The notes: a model not told the origin generated them from the letters alone. 64,000 nucleotides of DNA from Mytilus trossulus (GCF_036588685.1 NC_086375.1:11401916-11465915), one strand, 5' to 3'; shown: positions 23,661 through 36,139, numbered from the stretch's first letter. Translations and numbers: made by a program.

Positions 23661-24652
23661 AGTACCAGTGACAGATCCAGAAATTTTCATAATTGGGGGC
23701 CCACTGACTGCCTAAGAGGGGGCCGCCCCCGTTCATGCTTCAGTAATTACCTACATATAATGAACCAAATTCTTCCCCTCTAAATCCGCCTCTGATTACG
23801 TTTGTCACCAATACAAAAAAAAAGATATAAAATCAAATAATGCAGAAGCACCATACATTCATTCTTCTTTGGGGAGCATTTTTTTTATTTACTTAAAATT
23901 CTTCATGAAATAATTTGTTTCAAGATGCAAGTAAAATAAATTTGTTTTTTATTGATCTTGTTTTTAATAGAAACTGAGTTACTAGAAATGTCATTAAAAA
24001 AACTGTATATATACTGAAGAGACATGTATTCACTTGATGTATTGCAAGTAAACTATAAAAGGATGTAAGACTTTACAGTGTTTCATACGACATGAAAAAA
24101 CTTTTACCTTTTATTCGTGGACTTGATTGGTGAAAATTATATTTGATAATATAGATTGTAACGTACAAAATGAAATGGCCAGATTAAGAATTCCATAACT
24201 CTATACTGGTGAAGGCGTGCTTTTACTTTCAGAAATTATTAAAAAGAACCAAATGATATTGGGTATCTATCCATAACACAAAATCAGTACAAGCACAAAA
24301 GAATAACCACACAAAAAGCAAAGGTTTAAGCATAATCTCATTATCTAAGAAAATGATAAAATCAAAGGATAAAAAGAAAAATAAGTTGATCAAACAAAAC
24401 AATAAGATTTGTATTAGATTTAAGCAGTATTGTAATAGCTTTTAAGAGATAAAGTTACCAATCAAAATAAAAAAAATACTGCAAATTTAGTAGGTTGTGG
24501 TTATGCTTTAAAAAACTAGCTAGTTGGTTTTCAGACCTACCCAAAATACTTTTTTACGGCAAAAAATCACGATCACAAAGGCGCTTGAAGTACCGGTACA
24601 CATGTGAATTTCTTAATTTTCATTTTGACAGCTGTAATTCACTAACTCCAGG

Positions 24653-27600
24653 ATGGCTGACGCGATGAGGGCCCAAGTAGGTGCTTTGCTAAAGGGAATT
24701 GACAGGTAAAACACGATAATACGAAAGCGGTTTTGATTTTGTGTTAATAATGACACTGCAGCCCTTTGTAGATCATAAACAAACCTGATTAAGATATGTT
24801 ATCAAAATTTTTCTGTCCCCCTTATTACCCAACATCCTTCTGAAAGCATATACCTCCAGTTGTACAGCTAAACAATATTTTAATGAATTAAATGTAATGT
24901 GGTGAAAATCTATGGATGGTACCAGCGAGATACACCTTATCGCTGTTAGCCTACTCGGCTAGCCGACCCAACCGCTTGACCTTTTGACGCATACAACAAT
25001 CACTTTTCCATTTTGGCGTCAGATATTTTGTTTTATGACATCAAAATTTTCCGGGAACCTGTGTGATATCCAGTAAATGGCGGACAAATAGCGATAAGGT
25101 GTATTCGACCCCTAATTTTCTGTCTTTTCTTCTTCTACATACAAAATTTATGTAGAAAATTGAAAGAAATATCCTATTACGGTAGAAAATCAGTAAAAAA
25201 AAACCCAAAATTTTCATTCTACTAATGAACTCAAAATTGTTAACTTTTTTCTCCAGACTTATTTACTTTGGGCATTTGTGCAGAAATGTTCTTCCTTCTG
25301 GTCTCATTGTCATGAGACTTTTGAGTAGTCTATATATAGCAAGTAAAATTTAGGAACTCCAGGAACACAATACCAATTTTATTTTTTAATAATTGGTAAT
25401 ATGAACAAAAAAAGGTTACCTGATGATCGCATTTATTTGTTTACATTGAAGTTAATGTCTTACATATATGCATGTAACTCAATATTGTCACAACATTAAT
25501 CCCAAACAACAGAACCAAAATCGAAAAACGTTACTGTATTTCTGTTTCTTTTTTGGAAGTTTAAATATGTTTGAATTTTAAAAAAATAATTCATACAGAC
25601 CTGTGTCCCCTTTCACAGGTAATACCTGCCTCATACATGTATTAGTATTGAGAACAGTGCCATATTGCCTGGTATCACAAATTAATTTTCAGTTCCTACA
25701 TTTGTTGAAATTGTAATGAGATACATGACTACATGTACATGTATGCCGAAGGTGACCTGTAGTTAATTTCTGTGTCATTTGCTCTCTGGTGAAGAGCTGT
25801 ATAATTTGCAATCATACACCACATCTCCTTTTTTATATTGAAAATGGAAAATCATATAAAAATCAGAGTAGTGTTTTTTTAAATCTGAAATTAGAATCTA
25901 ACCGTGTACATTTACATAACTGCCTTGTAGAATTCTCCTCACAAGTTGGAGAGATCTATCATCATTGATTAATACCTGACCTGGTTGGACTAAAGACTTT
26001 GTCCAAATATTATTTTAGAATAAATTAATTTCAGTATACATTTGTATTTATGTCACTCAAGTTTTGACTGAATCTTGGAAGTGGTTCAATGTCAAGATTG
26101 AATCTGACAACCTCATCCACTTTGCACTAGACAATTGTCAATTATACATGTAGTTATTTTTGCAAGTACTTCATTAAGATCAATGTATTCCACTTTTGAC
26201 ATGTGTGATGGACTAAATTTTTCTTATTTGGAGATGATCCATATCAATCTATTGACATTGTTTTATTACAGATACAACCCTGAAAATCTAGTAACTTTGG
26301 AAAAATATATAAACATGCAAGCTCAAGAGAACACATATGACTTGGAAGCTAATCTGGCTGTTTTAAAATTGTAAGTATAAACATGTTTCTAACTTCAATT
26401 TCTACAGACACATCATACATCTCATTAAACGGCCTGATTTCAAACAAGAAACAAACAGGAATAAAAAAAAAATATATAGATTGCAGTATTTTTTAAAACA
26501 CCTTTGCCATTGGATTATAAATAGCACTGTTTAATCACACATTGTTATCTCATTATTGTATATTTTGTTTTCAGGTACCAGTTCAATCCAAACCATTACC
26601 AGACCACCGTAGCAGCTCAGGTTCTACTAAAAGCTCTGACAAACCTGCCTCACACAGACTTTACATTGTGTAAATGCTTAATAGACCTAAATAAGGTATG
26701 AATATATGGTTATAGGAATCATCTAAAAAAGAATATGTGGTATGATTGCAAATGAGATACATGTACTAGTAACTATATATCCACAAGAGACCAAAATAAC
26801 ACATAAATAAACAACTATAGGTCATTGTACGGTCTTCAACAATGGGCAAAGCCCATACTGCATCGTCAGCTATAAAATATGCTAACCTGTGAATCAAGTC
26901 TTGATTGAAATTTTGTTTGAAAAACTTGAAGATCTGAAAAACTTGAAGATCTGCAATTAGCACATTAATCTTCAAATAATCCTGATTTGGGACAGAGACA
27001 AGAAAATGTGAAAACATATTTCTTGTATTACTATAAATTTCAAACTTGCACACATACATATACCCTATATAAAAAAAGAAGATGTGGTATGATTGCCAAT
27101 GAGACAACCGTCCACAAGAGACCAAAATGACACAGACATTAACAACTATAGGTCACTGTACAGCCTTCAACAATGAGCAAAGCCCATACCGCATAGTCAG
27201 CTATAAATGGCCCCAATAAGACAATGTAAAACAATTCAAGTGAGAACTAACTGCCTTATTTATATAAAAAAATGAACGATATTTATTACAATGACCTATG
27301 CATGGTGCGTAAAAATCAAATGAAATGTTCACTGTTTTTTTTTCAGCAAGAAGAAGAACCCATCATGAAGGTGATGCATATTGCTGAAATGTTGGAGATG
27401 TGTCAGTTTAAAAGTTTCTGGGTGAGTATATGTAGTACAGCTGTACTTACTGAATATATGTAAAGAGATGTTGGGTAAAGGTCGGAAAGATAGCATTCCA
27501 ATGAAACAAATGCCCAAATAGACATAAAGGGCAACAAGAAATTCTAATAAAAGACCAAGCTTATAATATTGTATGCCAGACGTGTGTAACCTCTTCAAAA

Positions 27601-30600
27601 GACTCATTAACGATGATCATATTAAAAAAATTGAGGGCCTAATGAAGTAGAAAATTAAACTGGGTTTTAACTTTTCTTGATGTATTTCTTTTTTGTCGAG
27701 CCGTCGACTTTAGTCGAAAAAGCGAGACTAAGCGATCCTACATTCCGTCGGCGTCGGCGGCGGCGTCCACAAATATTCACTCTGTGGTTAAAGTTTTTGA
27801 AAATATAATAACTTTCTTAAACTGTACTGGATTTCTACCAAACTTGGACAGAAGCTTGTTTATGATCATAAGATAGTATCCAGAAGTAAATTTTTCAAAA
27901 ATAAAATTCCATTTTTTCTGTTTTTTACTTATAAATGGACTTAGTTTTTCTGCGGGGAAACATTACATTCACTCTGTGGTTAAAGTTTTTAAAATTTGAA
28001 TATCTTTCTTAAACTATACTGGATTTCTACCAAACTTGGACAGAAGCTTGTTTATGATCATAAGATAGTATCCAGAAGTAAAGTTTGCAAAAATAAAATT
28101 CCTTTTTTTCAGTTTTTTGCTTATAAATGGACTTAGTTTTTTCTGCGGGGAAACATTACATTCACTCTTTGGTTAAAGTTTTTAAAATTTTAATAACTTT
28201 CTTTAACTATCATGGGTTTGTACCAAACTTGGACAGAAGCTTGTTTATGATTATTAGATAGTATCCAGAAGTAAATTTTGTAAAAAAATAAATCCAGTTA
28301 ACATAAAATACAGTCTGCACTTTAAGTTTTTAAAACATTTATTCGATTCATAGATATAGGAAGATGTGGTGTGAGTGCCAATGAGACAACTCTCCATCCA
28401 AATAACAATTTAAAAATTAAACCATAAACTATCCTGAAATGTATACCAAACTTGGACAGAAGCATCTTACAATCAAAAGATAGTATCAGTAGTATTGATT
28501 GTTTTCCTCATTTTTGTTGAGCCTGGGAGTTACAGCAAAAGTAGGCGAGACACTGGGTTCCGCGGAACCCTTACAAATTTTTCTTGATTACTTTTCTTTC
28601 TTTCAGGAATGTCTGAAAATAGACCAAGAACTAAGTGCCAGTGTTCATGTTATTACAGGTTTTGAAGACAGCATAAGAAAATGTAAGTTAGAATGTTATT
28701 TTATATAAGTATATACATGTACCAATCTTGGAGTATTTTGTTTGACCCCTCCTTTCTATATAAACCAAGTGTTGTAAAGGAAATGAATGTTTATGTTTTG
28801 TGTACAGTGTGTTTCCTATATATACACTAGGAATTCAGAAAAATAAAATGTACATCCAATAGTATGGACCAGTGGCAAAAAAGGAAGTTTTTAAAATAAA
28901 GCAGACACTTTGTTCATTCCTCTGTAAGAACCTCTCTGTACTTATATTAAACAGATTAATATAAATACTGTTCTCCTGGACTAATCTTGGTCTTTTCTAA
29001 AGATTCTTCTTTGCTATTTCTTAAGGGTCTTTTGATTTCTTTCTACAAAATGTAAAATCAATACAATCATATACTGTAATATAATACTAGCGCTAGATAA
29101 CTAGAGTAAAATAATTGAAAGTATGGATAAATTACTTAATCATGTTTTTTCAGTTGTGTGCCATGTTGTTAGTACCACATACCAGACCATACCATTTGAT
29201 ACACTTACAGAATTACTAGGCAATATACCAGGTAAGGTACCAATACTGTAAATACTTGTGTATACCTTTTTCTAAGTCAATTTTTAGAACAGCCCTTAGT
29301 GTTTAACAAATATTGGTATCTAAACAATATTGATGCACTTTCAAAGGACGTAAAGTAACCACCAATCAATCAATCAAAGGGTGCATTGCATTTTGGCCAA
29401 CTTTTTGAAAATCCAATCTTTCATTTGCGCCACAAGGTTATAATTTTTTTGAGCCATTTCACAGGTAATACAGGCAACATATAACTGAAAAGTTAAATAC
29501 TCATTGTTGTATTGTGAATAAGATTTGTTTCTACAGTATTTCTCATGGATAATTGTTCATTCTCATTTCTAATCCAAAACTGAGGTTTAGAATTATAAAG
29601 TGTTCAAATGTTATGGTGGACATTGTCAATTCAGAGACAAATAGAGGAAATACGTTTGTATTTTTTTATGATGACACATAGGGTATATAATAGCTTACCA
29701 TATGCATCATAATTAAAAATGGTTTAGATGTGAAAAGCCAGAATAACAACTGATATGACAAGAATTATAATTTTACTGTAGTGTATAAATTAAATGCTTT
29801 AAGTTAGAACTGTCTCGCAATTTTACTCCTTTTCAAATATGTTTAAAGTGACAGAACTGTGTTTCAACGAAATTTTAACATACTTTGTATGGGTTTATGA
29901 TGAATGATTTCTTATGATTGTGTTTATTTAACAAACAAAAGCTTTCTTTATCATTAAAAGTCTGTTTTTGAAAAACATTTTATTTACCTGTATTTTTCGG
30001 TACAAATGAAATGCCAATTGGTGCAAAAGCAAAGCACCATTTAAAAAGATTGGGTAGTCACAAGGCTATTGCAAAAAAAAATATAAACGCAAAATCTTCT
30101 TGATTAAAACAAATGGCTTCTTCCTTATCATTTAATGTATAGGTTCTAATTGGTATATTAATAAAATTTAATACTATACAATTTCATACTTGTCTGCTTT
30201 AGACAGAAATTAAAAAGTGTTTTTGTCGTATTTTGTAGAATCTCAAGTGAAACAATGGATTTCAAAATATGGCTGGTCCTTACAGAATGATGGAAATATT
30301 TACATCACAAACCAAGAGGAAAATATCAAAACAAAAAATATCACAGAGAAAATTACATTTGAAAGTAAGTAGCTGTAGAGAAAAAGAAAAAGAAAATTAA
30401 TATTCAATAATCAGTAGGTCGGACAGAACATTTGAGATCAGGAGTGGTGTCCCCTAAAAATTTGTAAAAGAATATTATTCTGAGGGTATAATTCACAAAT
30501 AACAATTTTTTTCCCCAACACAGCTTGGCAAAATGTTTAAAGTCCCACCTATGTAACATTTAATCCTGAAGGAAAATAGTACATATTCATTCTTGTCTTT

Positions 30601-31549
30601 CAAATGCTTGGCTTTGAGTTTTTCTGAAGAAAGTAAATATGCAAATCACAGAAAAATGTACGTTCAAAGCTTAATAAAAAATCAATATGTATTACACTTA
30701 AAATACATTTGATAGTATTTTTGGTCACAAAAATATTTCTGATTATTTAAATCTAATATTTCCGATTAGTTAAATCTAATATTTCCGATAAGTTAAATCT
30801 AATATTTCCAATTAGTTAAATCTAATATTTCCGATTAGTTAAATCTAATATTTCCAGTTAGTTAAATCTAATATTTCCAATTAGTTAAATCTCTATAATA
30901 AATTGTGTGCTAACTATCTATCTCTTAGACTCCAGTTGAACCACAGAATACTATGAGCTGTGTTGGTCTTTTACAAAACAAGGTTGATATTCACAGCATA
31001 TCAATATATTCTTGTCCCTGAAGTTACATGGTATATATTCACCTGTATAATGTATTAATTTTTTTTTTGGTCAAAGAATCAATAAACTCTTCAAAGATAA
31101 CAGGACTAAATTTAGTATATACGCCTACTAAAGACTCATCAGTGACGCTATAATCCAAAAAAGTTTATAATGTCAAATAAAGTACGAAGTTGAAGAGCAT
31201 TGAGAACCAAAATTCCTCAAAGTTTGACCACATACAGCTAAGTTAAAATATGCCTGAGGTAGAAAAGCCGTAGTATTTCAAAAAATTCGAAAAATTTGTA
31301 AACAGTAAATTTATAAATATAACCATATCAATGACAGCCATCACTTTAAGGTTTAATTCACCATGGCAAAAAAAACTGTTTTGAATGCTTATACTTTTTA
31401 TTTCTGTTCATCTGATATTCTCATTTTTATGTTACATTCTGCTTATATATATATAGGGATGAACAGTCTCCTTCAAAAATTGTTACAAATGCTAAAAATT
31501 GTTAATTTTTTTTTCAGGTGTTGCAGGTATAATGGCAGCCTATAAGTAA
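24653..31549 (+). CDS. EIF3K: Eukaryotic translation initiation factor 3 subunit K
   Basis: Eight exons: 24653-24705, 26272-26370, 26575-26695, 27347-27421, 28607-28682, 29154-29231, 30239-30364, 31518-31549. All introns are GT-AG and the phases join without shifts, giving 219 codons (human eIF3k is 218 aa). The N-terminus [20 protein letters not shown] matches the family start. Residues 18-55 ([20 protein letters not shown]), 70-85 ([17 protein letters not shown]) and 110-116 (CQFKSFW) follow the helical-repeat domain. [16 protein letters not shown] and the C-terminal [14 protein letters not shown] / [10 protein letters not shown] lead into the winged-helix domain. eIF3k is a non-core PCI-like subunit of the cytoplasmic eIF3 complex, binding next to eIF3l. 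A polyadenylation signal AATAAA lies at 31585-31590. The introns are rich in insertions but the exons are clean; the gene looks intact. Confidence 0.97.
24931..25103. mobile_element. Short TA-flanked MITE in eIF3k intron 1
   Basis: Inverted ends TACACCTTATCGCT and AGCGATAAGGTGTA; TA is probably the mariner-type target duplication. The 173-bp body contains TTTTGGCGTCAGATATTTTG, TTCCGGGAACCTGTGTGA and AAATGGCGGACAAAT, which recur in copies at 45478-45675 and 61385-61582. Confidence 0.75.
26733..26900 (+). repeat. Dispersed repeat R3 fragment in eIF3k intron 3
   Basis: Diverged landmarks ATGTGGTATGATTGCAAATG, CACAAGAGACCAAAATAACAC, AACTATAGGTCATTGTACGG and ATGGGCAAAGCCCATAC. Overlapping frames on either strand are shadows of this repeat. 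Confidence 0.7.
27077..27300 (+). repeat. Dispersed repeat R3, good copy in eIF3k intron 3
   Basis: GATGTGGTATGATTGCCAATG, AGACAACCGTCCACAAGAG, AACTATAGGTCACTGTACAG and AGCAAAGCCCATACCGCATAG are in the usual order, continuing to AATGAACGATA. Same family as 45053-45180, 48488-48715 and 56728-57066. It ends 46 bases before exon 4. Confidence 0.75.
27690..28585 (+). mobile_element. Helitron-like family B in eIF3k intron 4
   Basis: It starts TTTTTGTCGAGCC with hairpin TCGACTTTAGTCGA, then GGATCCTACATT-like unique sequence and a GTCGGCGTCGGCGGCGGCG microsatellite. About three units of 190 bp follow (ATTCACTCTGTGG at 27778, 27968, 28161). It ends with the perfect palindrome GGGTTCCGCGGAACCC and TTACAAATTTTT, about 20 bases before the exon 5 acceptor tract. 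A small R3 scrap (28360-28400) interrupts the last unit. Confidence 0.75.
29379..30038. mobile_element. Terminal-array TIR element, second copy, in eIF3k intron 6
   Basis: Left end GGGTGCATTGCATTTTGGCC with CTTTCATTTGCGCCACAAGG; right end ATGCCAATTGGTGCAAAAGC and AAAGCACC. These match the 22030-22970 ends in reverse complement. It inserted directly behind a SINE-like tail (CACCAATCAATCAATCAAA). No clear target duplication survives. Confidence 0.6.
30735..30892. repeat. 23-bp minisatellite in eIF3k intron 7
   Basis: About seven head-to-tail copies of a 23-bp unit with core TTAAATCTAATATTTCC, differing at one or two sites (GATTAG, GATAAG, AATTAG, AGTTAG). Confidence 0.9.
31115..31350 (-). repeat. 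Hammerhead-bearing repeat (HHR), core-deleted copy
   Basis: On the minus strand it reads ...TTTTGGATTATAGCGTCACT, GATGAGTCTTTAG, then loses the GACGAAACGCGCG part, followed by GGCGTATATACTAAAT and TTTAGTCCTG. Distal stem I (GGATTA with TAGTCC) is still pairable. The rest of the repeat (GAAGTTGAAGAGCATTGAG, TACAGCTAAGTTAAAATATG) continues to 31350. Confidence 0.65.
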
Positions 31550-31772
31550 TGAGAGGAAATGTGATTTATGAGGACAAATGTTATAATAAAAAATATTCAG
31601 AAATTTGATAATTAAAAAATCATATAATATCCCCTATTTAATAATTTTATTTTTAGAAGATCTTTGGCCGACAGAATAGTGATTTTCATCACAGGCAGAT
31701 ACAAACTTATTTCTATGGAGAATATTTGGTATCAACCCCTCAGGCATGGTCTATTAACCTTTTAACGTTTGC

Positions 31773-31850
31773 TTAAAAGAGGGACAAAAGATACCAGAGG
31801 GACAGTTAAACTCATAGATGGAAAAAAAATTGACAACACCATGTTTACCT
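31773..31850 (+). repeat. Dispersed repeat R5 fragment
   Basis: AGAGGGACAAAAGATACC, AGAGGGACAGTTAAACTCAT and TTGACAACACCATG match the start of the 9553 copy, then similarity stops. The 31851-32260 region has nothing further recognised. Confidence 0.6.
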
Positions 31851-32261
31851 AACATGTATTAGTTTATGATAATTTTAGTGTTAGGAGGCCACTAGTGTTG
31901 GGTTAATGCTATTTGGTATGCAGATGCATATATCATTGCCACATTTCATTTTCATGGGGATTGTTTGGCTCCATCCCTTCAATTCATGGTATATTGACTT
32001 GTAATGTTTTGCATAGTTTACATGGTAAAGTTTGTAATAAGAGGAACCACTTAGTCGATAGTAATTGTAATGCAGTTTTATAACCACTGACATGAATATT
32101 GTTTGATTCTGCACCTTTATTCATGGTTCATTGACTTTAAAGGTTTTGTATAGTTGATATGTTTTAATATTGCAATTTGGATTCAATATTCACATACATA
32201 ATACTATATAACACTTACAAATAGGTGTGACATATGAGGTTTATGTTTATTAATGTTCAAG

Positions 32262-33148
32262 TTTTTATGCCCCACCTACGATAGTAGAGGGGCATTATGT
32301 TTTCTGGTCTGTGGCTCCGTTCGTTCGTCTGTCTGTGCGTCCGTTCAGGTTAAAGTTTTTGGTCAAGGTAGTTTTTGATGATGCTGAAGTCCAATCAACT
32401 TGAAACTTAGTACACTTGTTGCTTATGATATGATCTTTCTAATTATACCCCCGCTTTAAAAAAAGGGGGGGATACTGTTTTACCCCTGTCTGTCCTTCCA
32501 TCAGTCAGTCCATCCGTCCCATGAATATTTTTCGTCGCATTTTTCTCAGGAACTACAATATAAGGATTTCTGAAATTTGGTTTCAGGGTTTATCTAAGTC
32601 AGCTATACTGTGTGATGTGTTTTCAGATTGATCACTTGACAGCTTACTGTTTAGCGACCACTTGTATGATTTTACACATGATAGCCAAGTTGAAAATTTT
32701 CGTCACATTTTTCTCAGGAACTACAATACAAGGATTTCTGAAATTTGGTTTCAGGATTTATATAAGTCAGCTATACTGTGTGATGCGTTTTCTGATTCAT
32801 CAGTTGACATATTTTTACACTATTAATATTATCCACTTGCGGCGGGAGTAACATCAGTGAGCAGTAGCTCGCAGTTTCACTTGTTTTAAAGCCAAATTAG
32901 ACTTTTGACTCCAATTTCATGGTCCACTTAATATAGAAAATGAAAGTGGGAGTTTCAGGTTAATTTTTTTGGTCAAGGAAGTTTTTGATGAAGCTGAAGT
33001 CCAATCAACTTGAAAGTTAGTACATATGTTCCCTATAGTATGATATTTCTAATTTTAATGCCAAATTAGAGTATTACCCAATTTCATGGTCCATGGAAAA
33101 GGAAAGTGCAAGTGGGGCACCCGTGTACTTTGGACACATTCTTGTTTG
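32262..33148 (+). mobile_element. Helitron-like family C with nested family D
   Basis: It starts TTTTTATGCCCCACCTACG with a hairpin ATGCCCC...GGGGCAT, then a GTTCGTTCGTCTGTCTGTGC microsatellite. Two core units follow (GAAGTCCAATCAACTTGAAA at about 32385 and 32997, the gap inflated by the nested element). It ends GTGTACTTTGGACACATTC then TTGTTT. The first unit is interrupted at 32445-32883. No long frame. Confidence 0.7.
32445..32883 (+). mobile_element. Helitron-like family D, nested in family C
   Basis: It starts ATACCCCCGCTTTAAAAAAA with a CCCCC/GGGGG hairpin, has a CTGTCTGTCC / CAGTCAGTCCATCCGTCC microsatellite, and two core units marked TTCTCAGGAACTACAATA (about 32545 and 32710). It ends with an imperfect hairpin GTGAGCAGTAGCTCGC followed by AGTTTCACTTGTTT. 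The uninterrupted second family C unit shows the empty site TCTAATTTTAATGCC, so the insertion made no obvious duplication. Confidence 0.75.
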
Positions 33149-33834
33149 CAAAACATCATGTTTATTTAGGAGAGACTGGATGGAGAATACCGTAATGGAC
33201 CATGAATTAAAAAATTTAGAATACAGAACCAAAGGACCGTATTTCTCAATATTTAATACTTGAAATCAATCTTTGAAGATAATTACTTCACACATTTGCA
33301 CAAAAGGACATACACAATCAGTTATTTTTGCGGCCTTAATGGCTTAATTGTCAGTACTGTATAACTAGACTGAAGAAACTGAGTTAGAGAGGTGGAATCG
33401 TCCACTTGTGCTCAATATAAGTGGAGACTGGCTTGCTCCACCAATAAAATCTGACTGCCACCTACCATATAGCTGGTTATTTTGTGGGGTTTTAATTTTC
33501 TCAAAATTATTTCTTATACCTTATTCAATGAAAATCGTGAAAATAACCCGCATTACTGTATATTTTTTCACATAACACTTCATTTTAAGGTATATATCGG
33601 AGGGAAAAAAAATCTGAGACAAGTGCCTATGTCTGAAAAATACAAATTGAATACACCTTCAAATCATCTGTATAAACAAGTTAACTTTTGACAACAAAAT
33701 AAACACTTTAGGTGTTTCATGAAGTCCAAGCCAGGTATATAATAAACTTGTAGATCAGTCACTACAGCACAAAAATGTAAATTGTGTTAAACACAATACA
33801 GATTGAATCTACCAGTAATTGAAGGTTAAGAGCT

Positions 33835-34240
33835 TCGTCACAGACTTCTCTTACTTCGTTCAGACACGACTCGTCTCATAAAGATACCATATAGTATAGT
33901 TTGGCAGAAACCAGTAAGTAACTCATGAATCGACCACACACTTTGATTCACATAGGAAAATGTCTGTACCAAGTCAGGAATATGACGGTTGTTATATATT
34001 CGTTTGATGTGTTTGAGCTTTTGGTTGTGCCATTTCCCATCTTTCATTAACGTTTTAAAGATTACCTTAGACGTATTTGGCACAACATTTTGGAATTTTG
34101 GATCCTCAATGCTCTTCAACTTTTCACTTGTTTGGCTTAATAAATATTTTGATATGAGCGTCACTGATGAGTCTTATGTAGACGATACGCGCGTCTGGCA
34201 TACTAAATTATAATCCTGGTACCTTTGATAACTATTAACG
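33835..34240 (+). repeat. Hammerhead-bearing repeat (HHR), one core mutation
   Basis: The ribozyme-sense strand is plus. CTGATGA at 34164-34170 is followed by the stem II GTCT..AGAC, but the next conserved block reads GATAC instead of GAAAC (34184-34188). Then CGCGCGTCTGGCATAC and TATAATCCTGGTACC follow. The upstream part (33960-34130) holds the repeat body reversed. Long antisense frames here are shadows. Confidence 0.7.
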
Positions 34241-34969
34241 TAATCATATTGTTCTTTTGAGTTGTAGTATTGATTTTGGGAAGGTATTGATCTTCAGTTC
34301 TAAAAGGCAGCATATAATGCCAAGTTGGAAAACTTCTTCTTACTGACTGCCCCTTAATATCTAGCAGTGATCCTATCGGTTTTATCAGTTTCTTCACTTC
34401 AAAGACACTAAATTTCTACATCGAATAAAATATTTGTTCCACATAACTCGTAGTAGAGTTTCTTTTGGAACACTCCTAATTTTATATCTGCCCCAAGATT
34501 AACTATATAATATCTTGTTCCTTTCTATGTTTTATCTCAAGAAGAATAAAAATAGTAAAACTTTAAAAGTATAAAGATATAAAACTAATAAAAAGGTTAT
34601 AAATAAAAATGTAAACTATGTAATATAAGAAACAAAATCAATAACACTACTTTCAGTAAAGGAAGCAATATATGTTTAAACATACGTATAAGAATTACTA
34701 ATTAAAATATAGACACACTAAAGAACAGTAAATAGACGCTTGATTAAAATAATAAGTTGTTTCAGAGATGAAAAAGGAATGGGATAATTGAATAGTAATT
34801 CATATACAACAGATCCAACTAGTTTGCATTATATATTGACTCGCATCAAGAAATGGATAATAATGTAGGGTTGAAAACAAAACTGTATGTTTGTTTTTGT
34901 TGCACTTCAGTGTTTCTTTTGTTCATTTGTTTTCCTGGTATAGGTAACGTGTTTCCCTCGGTTTTGTTA

Positions 34970-35215
34970 GTAAAAAGTAAAATCACAAAATACTGAACTT
35001 AGAGGAAAATCAATTCGGAAAATCAATGATCACATTGCAAAATCAAAAAACAAATCACATGAAAAACGAACGGACAAGAACTGTCATATTTCTGACTTGG
35101 TGCAGGCAAATGTAGAAAATGGTGGATTAAACCTGGTTTTATAGCGCTAGCCCTCTCACTTTGATGACAGTCTTATCAAATTCTGTTATATTTACAATGA
35201 TGCAATAACTGAACA
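34970..35215 (+). repeat. Dispersed repeat R1
   Basis: AAATACTGAACTTAGAGGAAA, AACGGACAAGAACTGTCAT, CTGACTTGGTGCAGGC, GGTGGATTAAACCTGG and TTATATTTACAATGATGCA follow the R1 order. Sequence 34241-34969 is AT-rich with nothing else recognised. Confidence 0.75.
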
Positions 35216-35399
35216 GACACAATAAAAAAATAGTCAAAAAATTGGTACAGCAGTCATCATCGTGTAACAATTTTAAAAGGAACAATGTTACAAAACAAAT
35301 AAACGTTCATCTACAAACACATTCATTGATTTGTTTTCTTTAAATTGATTTTATGTAATGTATTTCGAGGTTCAACCGAACATTTTGTTCCTTTAAACA

Positions 35400-35795
35400 T
35401 ATGCTGTACCAAGTCAGGAATATGGCCATTGTTATATTATAGTTCGTTTCTGTGTGTGTTACATTTTAACGTTGTGTTTTCGTTGTGTCGTTTGTTTTCT
35501 CTTATTTTTGAGTGTGAATTCACATTACTATAAGACGTGTCACGGTACCTATCTATCCCAAATTCATGTATTTGGTTTTGATGTTATATTTGTTATATTT
35601 GTTATTCTCATAGAATTTTGTCTAATGCTTAGTCCGTTTCTGTGTGTGTTACATTTTAATGTTGTGTCGTTGTTCTCTTCTTATATTTAATGCGTTTCCC
35701 TCAGTTTTAGTTTGTTACCCTGATTTTGTTTTTTGTCCATGGATTTACAAGTTTTGAACAGCGGTATACTACTGTTGCCCTAATTTTTCGATCAG
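35400..35795 (+). repeat. Dispersed repeat R8
   Basis: CTGTACCAAGTCAGGAATATG, then twice CGTTTCTGTGTGTGTTACA (35447 and 35636), GTTGTGTCGTTGTTCTC, TTAATGCGTTTCCCTCAG, TTTTGTCCATGGATTTAC and GAACAGCGGTATACTACTG. A second copy lies at 36838-37075. Several short frames here come from the repeat itself. Confidence 0.7.
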
Positions 35796-36139
35796 TCGAC
35801 AGCAGTTTGATCATTTTCGAATTCTCATATTACATTTAAATAAAAGCAACAACCTTCCCCGGTCAAAGCAAGAAAGAAAAATAATCAAGCAAAAGCAATA
35901 ACAGAAAGGGTGCATCCTCTCAAAAACCAGAATACAATGACCCCTTAAAAAATATATTACAAACAGTCAAACAAACAAATACATCGAGATCATCTTATAC
36001 ACTGAAAATAATGAAGGTAAAACAATTCCTTTTATTTAATCGAGGACGGAGTTTTGGTAAACTGGTGTTCAAACATAAATCAATGAACAAAATATGTAAA
36101 AACTGATACATTTTAAGTGAAAGTAATGTAAAAAAAAAA

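Noticed and set aside
26766-27125. 119-codon minus-strand frame in eIF3k intron 3
   Set aside because: It is antisense to two R3 copies inside an intron; there is no independent coding evidence.
33838-34164. 108-codon minus-strand frame
   Set aside because: It lies wholly in the hammerhead-bearing repeat body; comparable text occurs in the other copies with stops.
35345-35690. Cys/Phe-rich small frames
   Set aside because: They come from the R8 repeat (CGTTTCTGTGTGTG, TTCTCTTCTTATA) and recur at 36745-37124.
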